Assembly: GCA_947629855.1 (NCBI GenBank) | Contig: CANRFI010000010.1 | Coordinates: 1 to 27,450, forward strand | Reading direction: 5' to 3' | Source: an uncultured Clostridia bacterium | GTDB lineage: Bacteria; Bacillota_A; Clostridia; TANB77; CAG-508 | DNA length: 27,450 bases | In this document: positions 11,010 to 19,442 of the stretch, piece by piece | Layout of the letters: every line of letters starts with the position of its first letter | Numbering within the stretch: position 1 is the first letter of the stretch | Position numbers and translations under genes: made by a program | Notes under the pieces: generated by a model | Told to the model about the DNA's origin: nothing | Seen by the model: the letters and a program-made list of their open reading frames with translations, nothing else | The model's database searches: none

Positions 11010-11357
11010 ATGGAAAACAATGTAAAAATCAGTATATTAAATGAACTATATGGAAAGTTATTAACTAAAAAACAATCTGAGATAATAGATGACTACTACA
11101 ATATGGACTTGTCACTATCAGAAATTGCAGAAAACAATAATATAACAAGACAAGCCGTTAGAGACATTTTAAAGAAAGGGGAGAAAAAGCTTTTCGAGTA
11201 CGAAGAAAAGTTACAATTTATGAAAAGGACATTAAGTCAAGAAAAGAAAATTGAAAAAGTATTATTTGAATTAACAAAGATTCAAAAAAATGATTCAGAC
11301 AAACAAATTGCAGCTATTTTGGAAAACATAAAAAAAGAATTAAATTGTTTAGTTTAA
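11010..11357 (+). CDS. ylxM: YlxM/p13-like SRP-associated helix-turn-helix protein
   Basis: Small HTH protein of the UPF0122/YlxM family, almost always encoded just upstream of ffh and linked in some species to signal recognition particle function. 115 aa from ATG 11010. An in-frame ATG at 10977 exists, but the family begins near NELYGKLLTKKQ and GAGG lies upstream of 11010. The HTH is visible as LSLSEIAENNNITRQAVRDIL (about residues 31-51), followed by a Lys/Glu-rich helix. ffh begins 12 bases after its stop. No CGG codon. Confidence 0.88.
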   Translation: MENNVKISILNELYGKLLTKKQSEIIDDYYNMDLSLSEIAENNNITRQAVRDILKKGEKKLFEYEEKLQFMKRTLSQEKKIEKVLFELTKIQKNDSDKQIAAILENIKKELNCLV

Positions 11358-11369
11358 GGAGTGAAAGAT

Positions 11370-12725
11370 ATGGCTTTTGAAGGGTTATCTTCTAGATTAC
11401 AAGAAATAACAAGGAAAATTAGAGGAAAAGCAAGAATTACAGAATCTGATTTAAAAGAAATGCTAAGAGAAGTAAAACTTGCACTTTTAGAAGCAGACGT
11501 TAACTATAAAATTGTAAAAGAATTTATAGCAACTATTAACGAAAAATCATTAGGGCAAGATGTATTAAAATCTTTAACACCAGGACAACAAGTAATCAAA
11601 ATAGTAAAAGACGAATTAGTAGAATTACTTCGGAGGAACAGAAAGTAAAATCAATTTTACATCTAATCCACCAACAGTAATAATGCTAGTTGGATTGCAA
11701 GGTTCAGGTAAAACAACAACAGCTCGGAAAACTTGCAAATCTTCTTAGAAAACAAGGAAAAAAGCCATTATTAGTAGCATGTGATGTATACAGACCAGCA
11801 GCAATTAAACAATTACAAGTAGTTGGAAAACAATTAAATATACCAGTTTTTAGTAATGAAACCTCAAAAGATGTAGTAAAAATAGCAAAACAAGCAAAAG
11901 AAGCAGCATTATCTAAACTAAATGATGTTGTCATATTAGATACAGCAGGAAGACTTCATATAGATGAAGAACTAATGAAAGAATTAGAAAATTTAAAAAT
12001 GTCAGTTAAGCCACATGAAATATTATTAGTAGTAGATGCTATGACAGGTCAAGATGCTGTAAATGTAGCAGAAAAGTTTGAAGAAACATTAGGAATTGAT
12101 GGAGTAATATTAACTAAGTTAGATGGAGACACCAGAGGTGGTGCAGCTCTATCAGTAAAAAAAGTAACAGGAAAACCAATTAAATTTGCAGCTACTGGAG
12201 AAAAACTAAGTGATATTGAAGTCTTCCATCCAGAAAGAATGACACGGAAGAATTTTAGGAATGGGAGATATTTTATCTGTAATTGAAAAAGCAGAAGAAG
12301 CATTTGATATTGAAGAAGCAGAAAAATTAGAAAAACAGTTAAAGAAAAAAGAGCTGGATTTAGACGATTATTTAGCACAACTTCGTCAAGTAAAGAAGAT
12401 GGGTTCATTTTCTTCACTTTTGAAAATGATTCCAGGAATGAATAAAATTAAAGATTTAAAAGTAGATGATAAAGAATTTGTAAAAATTGAAGCCATTATC
12501 TGTTCTATGACAAAACAAGAAAAAAGAAATACAAGACTTTTAAATGCAAGTCGTAGGCAACGTATTGCAAAAGGTAGTGGAACAAGTGTACAAGATATAA
12601 ATAAATTTATCAAATCATTTGAAATGACACAAAAAATGATGAAACAAATGCAAAACAATAAAGGTGGAATGAAAAAACTATTAAATGGAATAGACGAAAA
12701 CACCTTAAAAAATCTTAAAATTTAA
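11370..12725 (+). CDS. ffh: Signal recognition particle protein Ffh, three CGG +1 frameshift sites
   Basis: GTPase that binds SRP RNA and signal sequences for co-translational membrane targeting. The frame is broken at C11631, C11725 and C12245. Removing the three Cs restores a 450-aa protein of normal length. N domain: [34 protein letters not shown] domain: [18 protein letters not shown] (dash is site 2, immediately after the P-loop), [48 protein letters not shown] (site 3). Methionine-rich M domain: [32 protein letters not shown]. Without shifting, translation stops seven codons past site 1, before the P-loop. ATG 11370 is preferred over GTG 11361, which overlaps the AAGGAG ribosome site. 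Confidence 0.95.
11631..11633 (+). other. +1 frameshift site, ffh site 1
   Basis: CTT-CGG-AGG; skipping C11631 gives Leu87-Gly88-Gly-Thr. The zero frame ends at TAA seven codons on. Confidence 0.92.
11725..11727 (+). other. +1 frameshift site, ffh site 2
   Basis: GCT-CGG-A; skipping C11725 gives Ala118-Gly119-Lys-Leu, the invariant run after the P-loop. The zero frame stops within eight codons. Confidence 0.94.
12245..12247 (+). other. +1 frameshift site, ffh site 3
   Basis: ACA-CGG-A; skipping C12245 gives Thr291-Gly292-Arg-Ile-Leu-Gly-Met-Gly. The P-site codon ACA cannot re-pair well one base downstream. Confidence 0.92.
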
Positions 12726-12785
12726 CATATGTTATTAAATTTTTAAATTTATAAACAAAAAATGAAAATTCGGAGGTGAAGAAAA

Positions 12786-13016
12786 ATGGTAAAAATAAGA
12801 TTACAACGCGAAGGAAAGAAAAAAGCTCCATTTTATCATATTGTAGTAGCAGATTCAAGAAGTCCAAGAGATGGTAAAATAATTGAGCAATTAGGAACTT
12901 ATGATCCAATGAAAGATCCAGCAGCAATTGTATTAGACAAAGAAAAAGTAGAAAAATGGATAAAAAATGGTGCAAAACCAACAGACACAGTGAAAGCATT
13001 AATCGAAAAAGCGTAA
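12786..13016 (+). CDS. rpsP: 30S ribosomal protein S16
   Basis: Small-subunit ribosomal protein needed for 30S assembly. 76 aa with the family signature [30 protein letters not shown] and LGTYDP. A strong GGAGGTG site precedes ATG 12786. Arg at residue 8 is CGC, so CGN codons other than CGG are translated normally even in a ribosomal protein. Fixed position between ffh and the KH-domain gene. Confidence 0.97.
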   Translation: MVKIRLQREGKKKAPFYHIVVADSRSPRDGKIIEQLGTYDPMKDPAAIVLDKEKVEKWIKNGAKPTDTVKALIEKA

Positions 13017-13044
13017 AAACATTTTTCAAAATGGAGGAACAAAA

Positions 13045-13275
13045 ATGAAAGATATCTTAGAAACGATTATTTTAAACTTAGTAGAAAATAAAGAAGCAGT
13101 TGAAATTAAAGAAACAGAACAAGAAAATTCTATTATTTATGAAGTTAAAGTTGCAGAAGGTGAAATGGGAAAAATAATAGGAAAACAAGGTAGACTTGCT
13201 AAATCTATTAGAAATCTTATGAGAGCAATCGCAACTAAAGAGCAAAAAAGAGTTTCAATTGAATTTATTGGATAA
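13045..13275 (+). CDS. khpA: KH-domain RNA-binding protein KhpA (YlqC-like)
   Basis: Single-KH-domain protein, 76 aa. The GxxG RNA-contact loop is visible in GKIIGKQGRLAKSI (about residues 44-57), followed by LMRAIATKEQKRVSIEFI. KhpA pairs with KhpB in several Firmicutes and affects cell elongation; the orthologue is classically located between rpsP and rimM, as here. GGAGG lies eight bases before ATG 13045. The stop is followed at once by the rimM ribosome site. Confidence 0.93.
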   Translation: MKDILETIILNLVENKEAVEIKETEQENSIIYEVKVAEGEMGKIIGKQGRLAKSIRNLMRAIATKEQKRVSIEFIG

Positions 13276-13290
13276 TTGGAGTTAGAAAAT

Positions 13291-13797
13291 ATGACAAAGT
13301 ATCTTGAAATAGGTCAAATTGTTAATACATTTGGAATAAAAGGAATGGTAAAAGTAAATCCTTTTACAGATAATGTTAAGAGATTTGACAAATTAGAAAC
13401 TATTTATATTCAAAGCAAAGAAGGTAACAAAGAATATCAGATTGAAGAAGTAAAATATCAAAAAAATGTAGTTTTACTAAAATTCAAAGGAATTGATACA
13501 ATCGAACAAGCAGAAAAACTTCGTCAAGGCTACTTACTAATCGATAGAGATAAAGAAGAACCTTTAGAAGAAGGAGTTTACTATATAGTAGATTTAATAG
13601 GACTAGAGGTTTATACAGATGAAGGAAAATTGCTTGGGAATGTAGATGATATTTTTAACACTGGAAGTAATGACATATATGTAGTTAAAGATGGATTAGG
13701 AAAACAAATTCTTTTACCTGGAATACCAGAAGTTCTAAAAGAAATTAATTTAGAGAAAAAAAGAATAACAGTTCACTTAATTCCAGGACTTATATAA
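13291..13797 (+). CDS. rimM: Ribosome maturation factor RimM
   Basis: Binds S19 and assists 30S head maturation. 168 aa from ATG 13291, which has TTGGAG nine bases upstream; an in-frame TTG at 13276 lies on that ribosome site and is less likely. N-terminal domain EIGQIVNTFGIKGMVKVNPFT, then the KFKGIDTIEQAEKLRQG segment; C-terminal PRC-barrel with VYYIVDLIGLEVYTDEGKL and ILLPGIPEVLKEIN. Intact, no CGG codon. trmD begins after 15 bases. Confidence 0.94.
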   Translation: MTKYLEIGQIVNTFGIKGMVKVNPFTDNVKRFDKLETIYIQSKEGNKEYQIEEVKYQKNVVLLKFKGIDTIEQAEKLRQGYLLIDRDKEEPLEEGVYYIVDLIGLEVYTDEGKLLGNVDDIFNTGSNDIYVVKDGLGKQILLPGIPEVLKEINLEKKRITVHLIPGLI

Positions 13798-13812
13798 AAT
13801 ATGGAGGATAAA

Positions 13813-14482
13813 ATGAAATTTGATGTTTTAACTCTTTTCCCAGATATGTTCGAAGCATTAAAACAAAGCATTCTAGGAAGAGCTGAGCAAAAAAATCTAA
13901 TAGAAATTAATTTGGTAAATATTAGAGATTTTTCAAAAAATAAACACAAAAAAGTAGATGATACTCCATATGGTGGTGGAGCAGGAATGATTATAAGACC
14001 AGATGTAGTCTATGATGCATATAAATCAGTAAAAGATGAACATTCAAAAGTCATTTTTATGTCACCACAAGGAAAAACATTAAATCAAAATATAGTTGAA
14101 GCTTTAAGTAAAGAATCTCATCTTATTGTACTTTGTGGTCATTACGAAGGAATTGACCAAAGAGTGTTAGATAAAATAGTAGATGAAGAAATTTCTATAG
14201 GAGATTATGTATTAACTGGTGGAGAAATTCCAGCAATGGTTCTAATTGATAGTGTAAGCAGATATGTAGAAGGTGTATTAAAAAAAGATTCTATTTATGA
14301 AGAAAGTTTTAGTAATCGGCTTTTTAGAATATCCACAATACACAAGACCAGAAACATTTGAAGGAAAATCCGTACCAGAAGTACTATTATCTGGCAACCA
14401 TCAAAAAATAGAAAAATGGAGAAAGGAAAAGTCCTTAGAAATAACAAAAAAGAAAAGACCAGACTTATTAAAAGATAATTAA
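13813..14482 (+). CDS. trmD: tRNA (guanine-N1)-methyltransferase TrmD, one CGG +1 frameshift site
   Basis: SPOUT enzyme making m1G37 in tRNAs with G36-G37, a modification known to suppress +1 frameshifting. The frame breaks at C14317; skipping it gives 222 aa, slightly shorter than many homologues. Visible: [41 protein letters not shown], the knotted SAM site [25 protein letters not shown], and across the shift [16 protein letters not shown]. The site removes the C-terminal domain needed for tRNA binding if not shifted. ATG 13813 (GGAGG five bases upstream) is preferred to ATG 13801. That a frame-guarding enzyme needs a frameshift for its own synthesis suggests possible autoregulation (inference). 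Confidence 0.94.
14317..14319 (+). other. +1 frameshift site, trmD
   Basis: AAT-CGG-CTT; skipping C14317 gives Asn168-Gly169 (GGC)-Phe-Leu-Glu-Tyr-Pro. It is the only CGGC site. The zero frame ends about 16 codons later. Confidence 0.92.
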
Positions 14483-14524
14483 AATAGGAATTTTAGAAAA
14501 TTAAAGAAGGAGGTAAATTCTAAA

Positions 14525-15178
14525 ATGGATATTATAAAATCTATTGAACACGAACAATTAAAAAACAAAATACCAGAATTAAAAGTTGGTAATACAGTTA
14601 AAGTACACGTAAAGATAAAAGAAGGCAATAAAGAAAGAATTCAAGTTTTTGAAGGAATTATTATTAAAGTACAAGGTGGAGGAGTAAACCAAACATTTAC
14701 AGTAAGAAAGATTTCTTATGGAGTTGGTGTTGAAAAAACATTTTTAGTACACTCACCATTAGTTGAGAAAGTAGAATTAGTAAGAGTAGGTAAAGCAAGA
14801 AGAGCAAGATTATTCTATTTAAGAGATAGAATAGGTAAAGCAGCTAAAACTAAAGAACAAATTGGAGCAAGAATAGAAGACAGAGAAATTACTATTAAAG
14901 AAGATTTAGATGAAGAAGTTGCTACAGAAACAGTTGAAACACCAGTAGAAGTAACTGAAGAAGTAGTTGAAAACACAGTAAAAGAACCTGTTGTAGAGGA
15001 AGTTAAAGAAGAATCTGCACCAGAAGAAGCTCCAAGTGTTGAAACAGAAAACGTTACAGTTCAAGAAACATTAGATACAGTAAAAGAAGAAAAGGTTGAA
15101 GATGTAAAAGAAGAACCAGTAAAAGAAGAAAAAGTTGAAGATGTAAAAGAAGAACCAGTAGAAGAAGAAAAGAAATAA
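14525..15178 (+). CDS. rplS: 50S ribosomal protein L19 with a long acidic C-terminal extension
   Basis: Residues 1 to about 113 are a standard L19 located at the subunit interface ([76 protein letters not shown]). The remaining ~104 residues are unusual: a low-complexity Glu/Val/Lys/Pro tail with repeated [13 protein letters not shown] units near the end and no predicted fold. L19 is normally 113-120 aa. GGAGG precedes ATG 14525 and a terminator follows, so the tail is in frame and ends naturally. Probably disordered and negatively charged, possibly exposed on the ribosome surface (inference). Last gene of the operon. Confidence 0.95.
   Translation: MDIIKSIEHEQLKNKIPELKVGNTVKVHVKIKEGNKERIQVFEGIIIKVQGGGVNQTFTVRKISYGVGVEKTFLVHSPLVEKVELVRVGKARRARLFYLRDRIGKAAKTKEQIGARIEDREITIKEDLDEEVATETVETPVEVTEEVVENTVKEPVVEEVKEESAPEEAPSVETENVTVQETLDTVKEEKVEDVKEEPVKEEKVEDVKEEPVEEEKK
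15084..15171 (+). repeat. Tandem 36-bp coding repeat in the rplS tail
   Basis: Two nearly identical units encoding [13 protein letters not shown], followed by a partial third (EEEKK). It explains expansion of the L19 tail by in-frame duplication. Confidence 0.75.
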
Positions 15179-15188
15179 AAATAAAAAT

Positions 15189-15225
15189 AAAAAGGCTTTA
15201 TAATATATAATGAAGCCTTTTTTAA
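15189..15225 (+). terminator. Terminator after rplS
   Basis: An AAAGGCTT stem pairs with AAGCCTTT around an AT-rich loop, followed by six T residues. It could also act on the convergent dapB transcript. Confidence 0.8.
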
Positions 15226-15234
15226 GTTTATATT

Positions 15235-15987
15235 TTATAAATCAAACATATCCTCCATACAATAAAACCCAACAGGTTTTTCAACCAAAAATTTTGCAGC
15301 TTTAATTGCTCCTTCAGCAAATACATTTCTAGAATAAGATGTATGTTTTAATTCAAAAGTTTCAAATTCTCCAAAAAATTGAACAATATGTTCACCAACA
15401 ATGTTACCACCGCGAATTGAATTCATACCAATCTCATTTTTATCTCTTTTTTGACGCTTGTCATGCCTATTATATTCACAGTGAAGATTATTTCCAAGAG
15501 TCTGATTTATAGAATCAGCAAGCATTTGGGCAGTTCCACTTGGACTGTCAATTTTTCTATTATGATGTGTTTCTGTTATTTCTATATCTGTATTTTTCAA
15601 TAAAGGGGCAAGCCATTGTACTAATTTTTTCATAATCATAATATCATAAGACATATTAGCAGATTTAAAAATTGGAATTTGTTTGCTATATTCTTTAATT
15701 TGTTTTTCTTCTTCATCAGAAAATCCAGTTGTTGCAATAACAACAGGTACTTTATTCTGACTTGCATACTTTAAAATTTGAAAGGTAGCTACTGGAACAG
15801 AAAAGTCTATAATCACATCAGGTTTTTCTTTAATATTTTCTATTTTATCAAAAACAGGAAAAGCAAATTCACCAGTAACATTTTTATCAAAACCACATTT
15901 TAATAATAAATTTTCATCTTGTTCTACTAAATCACAAACTATTTGTCCCATTTTTCCACTACATCCATTTACCATTATTTCTAACAT
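15235..15987 (-). CDS. dapB: 4-hydroxy-tetrahydrodipicolinate reductase
   Basis: Second committed step of the diaminopimelate/lysine pathway, reducing the DapA product with NAD(P)H. 250 aa, normal for the short Firmicutes type. N-terminal nucleotide-binding loop NGCSGKMGQ, VIDFSVP, the ATTGF loop, the catalytic region ETHHNRKIDSPSGTA, RGGNIVGEH and a C-terminal dinucleotide-domain return (FLVEKPVGFYCMEDMF). Twenty bases after dapA on the same strand, so one operon. Ser-Ile-Arg in the RGG motif uses CGC; no in-frame CGG. Confidence 0.95.
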   Translation of the reverse strand: MLEIMVNGCSGKMGQIVCDLVEQDENLLLKCGFDKNVTGEFAFPVFDKIENIKEKPDVIIDFSVPVATFQILKYASQNKVPVVIATTGFSDEEEKQIKEYSKQIPIFKSANMSYDIMIMKKLVQWLAPLLKNTDIEITETHHNRKIDSPSGTAQMLADSINQTLGNNLHCEYNRHDKRQKRDKNEIGMNSIRGGNIVGEHIVQFFGEFETFELKHTSYSRNVFAEGAIKAAKFLVEKPVGFYCMEDMFDL

Positions 15988-16007
15988 AATTTTAAAAATC
16001 CTTTCTA

Positions 16008-16891
16008 TTATTTCATTAATTTAAATAATTCATCTTTTAATATTTCTTCTTTTTTCTCAGTCATTTTAGTTAAAGGAAGTCTTGGAATACCATAGTTATA
16101 GCCTAATAAATTTAAAGCAGCTTTTACAGGAATAGGGTTTACTTCACTAAATAACGCATTAATTAAAGGAATTGCATCTAATTGCATTTTAGTTGCAAGT
16201 TCTATGTTTCCATTTAAGAAATTTTCTACTATATCATGAGTATATTTTGGCATAACATTTGATAAAACAGAAATAACACCGATTCCGCCAAGAGATAAAA
16301 TAGGTAAAATTTGATCATCATTTCCAGAATAAATTTGTAAATTCTCACCACATAAATGAGCAATTTGAGCAATTTGTGATAAATTACCGACTTGCTTCTT
16401 TAATTGCAACAATATTGTCCACTTTTGAAAGTTCAAGACAAGTATTAGGCTCAATATTAACACCAGTTCTACTAGGTACACTATATAAAATAATAGGCAA
16501 AGAAACACTTTTAGCAATTGTTTTATAATGCTCTATTAATCCGTGCTTGAGTACACTTATTATAATATGGTGTTACAATTAAAAGTCCATCTACTCCTAA
16601 TTTTTCAACTGTTTTTGAATATTCGATTACTTGCTTCGTATTGTTTCCTCCTGTACCTGCAATAATTGGAATCCTTCCATTTGATGTTTCAACAGCACAT
16701 TTAATAGTTGATAGTTTTTCATCAACTGTCATAGTGGAAGCTTCTCCAGTTGTTCCACAAACTATGATGCTATCTACTTTGTTTTGAATTTGATTTTCTA
16801 CTAATTTCTCAAATTCTTTCAAATTTACACCATTTTCATCAAAAGGTGTAGAGATGGCTGTACCACAGCCTTTAAATAAAATTTTTTTCAT
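16008..16891 (-). CDS. dapA: 4-hydroxy-tetrahydrodipicolinate synthase, two CGG +1 frameshift sites
   Basis: Condenses pyruvate with aspartate semialdehyde at the start of the lysine/DAP branch. On the minus strand the frame breaks at 16543 and 16389; omitting those bases gives 293 aa, the normal length. Visible: [70 protein letters not shown], the Schiff-base lysine segment AIKEAS-GNLSQI, and [10 protein letters not shown] (dashes are shift points). The second shift lies right after the catalytic lysine, and the zero frame there reads CGG-TAA. AGGAGTG lies before the ATG at 16891. Both restored glycines are family-conserved. Confidence 0.94.
16387..16389 (-). other. +1 frameshift site, dapA site 2
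   Basis: On the minus strand AGT-CGG-TAA; skipping the C at 16389 gives Ser167-Gly168 (GGT)-Asn-Leu in KEASGNL. The zero-frame codon after CGG is a stop. Confidence 0.94.
16541..16543 (-). other. +1 frameshift site, dapA site 1
   Basis: On the minus strand GCA-CGG-A; skipping the C at 16543 gives Ala116-Gly117-Leu-Ile. The zero frame ends within eight codons. Confidence 0.92.
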
Positions 16892-16940
16892 AAAATATCA
16901 CTCCTAAAAAAGAGTATTATTATATAAATGTAGTTACATC

Positions 16941-16960
16941 TATAATCTATATAGATTATA
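16941..16960. promoter_or_regulatory. 20-bp perfect palindrome upstream of dapA
   Basis: TATAATCTATATAGATTATA is its own reverse complement and lies 50-70 bp before the dapA start. It contains TATAAT-like -10 sequences on both strands and may be an operator or overlapping promoter. No repressor family is assigned. Confidence 0.4.
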
Positions 16961-17012
16961 TTATAAATAATAAAAAAAAGAAATAAAAATTTAAAAAAGT
17001 TTAAAAAAAGTA

Positions 17013-17041
17013 TTGACAAAAATAAAAATAAAATATAAAAT
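17013..17041 (+). promoter_or_regulatory. Promoter of the YgjP-like gene
   Basis: TTGACA (17013-17018), 17-bp spacer, TAAAAT (17036-17041). A LexA-like CGAAC-N4-ATTCG element (17056-17069) follows in the predicted start region. Confidence 0.6.
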
Positions 17042-17111
17042 AAGAACAACAAAAGCGAACAACAATTCGAAAAACAAACATTTGAACAAAAATAAATAAG
17101 GAGTGATGAAA

Positions 17112-17633
17112 ATGAACACAATAAAAAGAAAAACAAATCTTAGAACATCTGTAAATAATAGCATTGAGAGACATCCAGTACCAATATTAGGAATAGACTA
17201 TAAAGTAAAAATAATTTATAAAAATATAAAAATAACAGAATTAAATCTAGAAAATAAAACAATAAAAATATTACTTCCAAACAAATACAAAAAAATTGAT
17301 AATAAAGAAATTTTAGATTTAGCAATTGATAAAATGTATGAGCAAATTGCCAAAGTAGAAATTGAAAGAGCAATGGAAAAAACAAGAATACTTTTAAAAT
17401 TTGCTCCAGAAGAATATGAAATAAAAAAAATAAAAACTTTAGGTATGTGTAAAAACAAAAAAATAACATTACATCCAGAAATAGTTAAATATAGTAGAAA
17501 AATAATTGATTATATTGTATTACATCAATATTGTCATTTAAAATATAAAAATCATAATAAAGATTTCTTTAATATGCTAGAAAAATATTTACCAGATTAC
17601 AAAGAATGTGAAGAAATTTTATTAAATATCTAA
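17112..17633 (+). CDS. YgjP/SprT-type metallopeptidase-like protein with HQxxH
   Basis: Resembles the YgjP-like (DUF45, M48-related) zinc metallopeptidase family: N-terminal RHPVPILGIDYKVKIIYKN and C-terminal KNHNKDFFNMLEKYLPDYKECE. About 173 aa from ATG 17112, which has AAGGAG eight bases upstream. The family's HExxH zinc motif reads HQYCH here (codons CAT-CAA-TAT-TGT-CAT), so the general-base glutamate is glutamine while both zinc-binding histidines remain. It may bind zinc without hydrolysis, or be a non-proteolytic paralogue. Codon use matches the surroundings. Divergent from dapA, with its own promoter and terminator. Confidence 0.8.
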   Translation: MNTIKRKTNLRTSVNNSIERHPVPILGIDYKVKIIYKNIKITELNLENKTIKILLPNKYKKIDNKEILDLAIDKMYEQIAKVEIERAMEKTRILLKFAPEEYEIKKIKTLGMCKNKKITLHPEIVKYSRKIIDYIVLHQYCHLKYKNHNKDFFNMLEKYLPDYKECEEILLNI

Positions 17634-17638
17634 AAACA

Positions 17639-17728
17639 AAAGATTTTCTAATTTAAGTATTATAATATTAAATAAAAAAACATAATTAAAATAATACTTG
17701 ATAAATAAAAGGAAAATCTTTTTTTTAT
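17639..17728 (+). terminator. Large nested-stem terminator-like element
   Basis: AAAGATTTTC (17639-17648) pairs with GAAAATCTTT (17712-17721) and, inside it, AAGTATTAT (17655-17663) pairs with ATAATACTT (17691-17699). A run of eight or more T residues follows. The loop is large for a simple terminator. Confidence 0.6.
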
Positions 17729-17734
17729 AAAACC

Positions 17735-17763
17735 TCGACAAAAAGGAAATAAAGTGATAATAT
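17735..17763 (+). promoter_or_regulatory. Promoter of tRNA-Gln
   Basis: TCGACA (17735-17740), 17-bp spacer, TAATAT (17758-17763), with the tRNA 5' end 15 bases further on. Confidence 0.6.
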
Positions 17764-17777
17764 ATAATTGTATATAT

Positions 17778-17852
17778 TGGGGTATCGCCAAGCGGTAAGG
17801 CATCGGACTCTGACTCCGACATTCCTGTGTTCGAATCACAGTACCCCAGCCA
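17778..17852 (+). tRNA. tRNA-Gln(CUG)
   Basis: Cloverleaf: acceptor TGGGGTA with TACCCCA, anticodon stem TCGGA/TCCGA, loop CTCTGAC with anticodon CTG, TPsiC arm CTGTG-TTCGAAT-CACAG, encoded CCA. It reads CAG, a minor Gln codon in this AT-rich genome where CAA predominates. Confidence 0.92.
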
Positions 17853-17885
17853 CTTTTGCAAGGAACAAATAAAAGGAGGTAACAA

Positions 17886-19364
17886 ATGAAAAACCAAAAA
17901 GGAGTTACACTAATTTCATTAGTTATTACTATAATAGTGTTAATGATATTATCAACAGTTGCTACATATAGCGGAGTACAAATAATTCAAATATCAAATT
18001 TAACAAAATTCACAACAGAAATGAAAATATTACAAACACAAACAAATTCAATTTATAACCAATACACTGAAAACAAAACAATAAATATAGACGAGACTTC
18101 ATATAAAGGAGAAGAAATACTAAATATAGAAGATGAAACTACAGATGAAATAACAGCAAAAAAGAATCAAATATTTAAAGAATTAAGTAAAGATTCAGAA
18201 GCACAAATATATGCAGATGAAATAGATCAATATAAATACTGGAGTAATAGCCTAATACAAAAATTAGGAATAGAAGGAGTAGAAGGCTCTTGCTTTGTTA
18301 ATGTAAAAAGAAGAAGTATTGTAAGTTATGAGGGGTTAAAATATGATGGAAAAATGTATTACACATTAAGTCAATTACCTGATAGCCTTTATAATGTAGA
18401 ATATGATAATCCAAATACTGGTAAACCTACTTTTGACTTAACAATAAACAAAATATCAGAAAGCAAATGGCAAATAGATATATCCAATATACAGTATAGC
18501 GAAGGATATATAGAAAGATGGCAAGTTAAATACAAATTAGAAAAAGATGACTACTGGAGTACAACTGAAAATATGAGCTTTTTTATAAATAGAGCAGGAA
18601 ACTATTTAGTAAAAATAGAAAACGAAAACATTGAATCAGAAGAAAAAAGAATATCAGCATATAAAGATTATGGATATGTAAAAAATGGTTTAATGCTTCA
18701 TTATGACGCAATAGATAACACTAGAAATGGACACAATAAGAAAGCAACAACATGGGAAGACTTAAGTGGAAACGAAAATGATGGGGTTTTACAGAATTTT
18801 GATGAAAATAGTTGGAGCAAAAATTATTTAACTTTTGATGGTATAAATGATTGGGTAAAAATCAAAAAAATGAATTATGAGAACATAACAATTGAAGCAG
18901 TTGTAGAATATAATGAAAAGCCAGAAAACAATGAAGAAATGGGAATAGTTAGCAATCTTGAAAATGGAGGATGTACATTATCAAATTATGCAAGTGAAGG
19001 AAATACTCCTTATAACAAATTTACTATAAATGTCAATGGTACGTATTATTCAAGAATATCTGACAAAGAAATAGAAAAAAATGGGAAATATATGCTAACA
19101 GGAAGTTATGATGGCACAACAATGAAATTCTGGGAAAATGGAATAGAAAATCAAGAAGAAATTATTGGAAGCATACAAAATCCAAATAACAATACTATTA
19201 TGGTATTAGGTGGTAATCCTAGTGGTAGCGAATGTAATGTTTCTTACTTCAACGGAAAAATATATAGTATAAGAATATATGATAGAGCATTATCAGATGA
19301 AGAAGTAGAACAAAATTATAAAATAGATATGCAAAGATTTAATACAGAAGAAGAAAATCAATAG
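17886..19364 (+). CDS. Prepilin-like protein with C-terminal LamG-type domain
   Basis: 492-aa predicted surface protein. The N-terminus KNQKGVTLISLVITIIVLMI has a type IV prepilin-like leader (cleavage expected after Gly6) and hydrophobic helix, but the usual Glu at mature position 5 is Ser. A polar central part (about 35-260) follows, then a concanavalin/LamG-like region: GLMLHYDAIDNTRNG, WEDLSGNENDGVL, LTFDGINDWVKI, GSYDGTTMKFWENG, YSIRIYDRALSDEEVEQNY. Such modules usually bind carbohydrate or protein ligands. No pilus assembly genes are in the window. It begins 33 bases after tRNA-Gln with GGAGGT before ATG 17886, and is followed by a terminator. Confidence 0.85.
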   Translation: MKNQKGVTLISLVITIIVLMILSTVATYSGVQIIQISNLTKFTTEMKILQTQTNSIYNQYTENKTINIDETSYKGEEILNIEDETTDEITAKKNQIFKELSKDSEAQIYADEIDQYKYWSNSLIQKLGIEGVEGSCFVNVKRRSIVSYEGLKYDGKMYYTLSQLPDSLYNVEYDNPNTGKPTFDLTINKISESKWQIDISNIQYSEGYIERWQVKYKLEKDDYWSTTENMSFFINRAGNYLVKIENENIESEEKRISAYKDYGYVKNGLMLHYDAIDNTRNGHNKKATTWEDLSGNENDGVLQNFDENSWSKNYLTFDGINDWVKIKKMNYENITIEAVVEYNEKPENNEEMGIVSNLENGGCTLSNYASEGNTPYNKFTINVNGTYYSRISDKEIEKNGKYMLTGSYDGTTMKFWENGIENQEEIIGSIQNPNNNTIMVLGGNPSGSECNVSYFNGKIYSIRIYDRALSDEEVEQNYKIDMQRFNTEEENQ

Positions 19365-19394
19365 TTTTCACTACTATAATAGTATAATATAAAA

Positions 19395-19432
19395 AGGACT
19401 ATAATTTTTACATAAATTATAGCTTCTTTTAT
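19395..19432 (+). terminator. Terminator after the prepilin-like gene
   Basis: CTATAATTT (19399-19407) pairs with AAATTATAG (19414-19422), followed by CTTCTTTT. Confidence 0.65.
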
Positions 19433-19442
19433 ATATGAAAAC

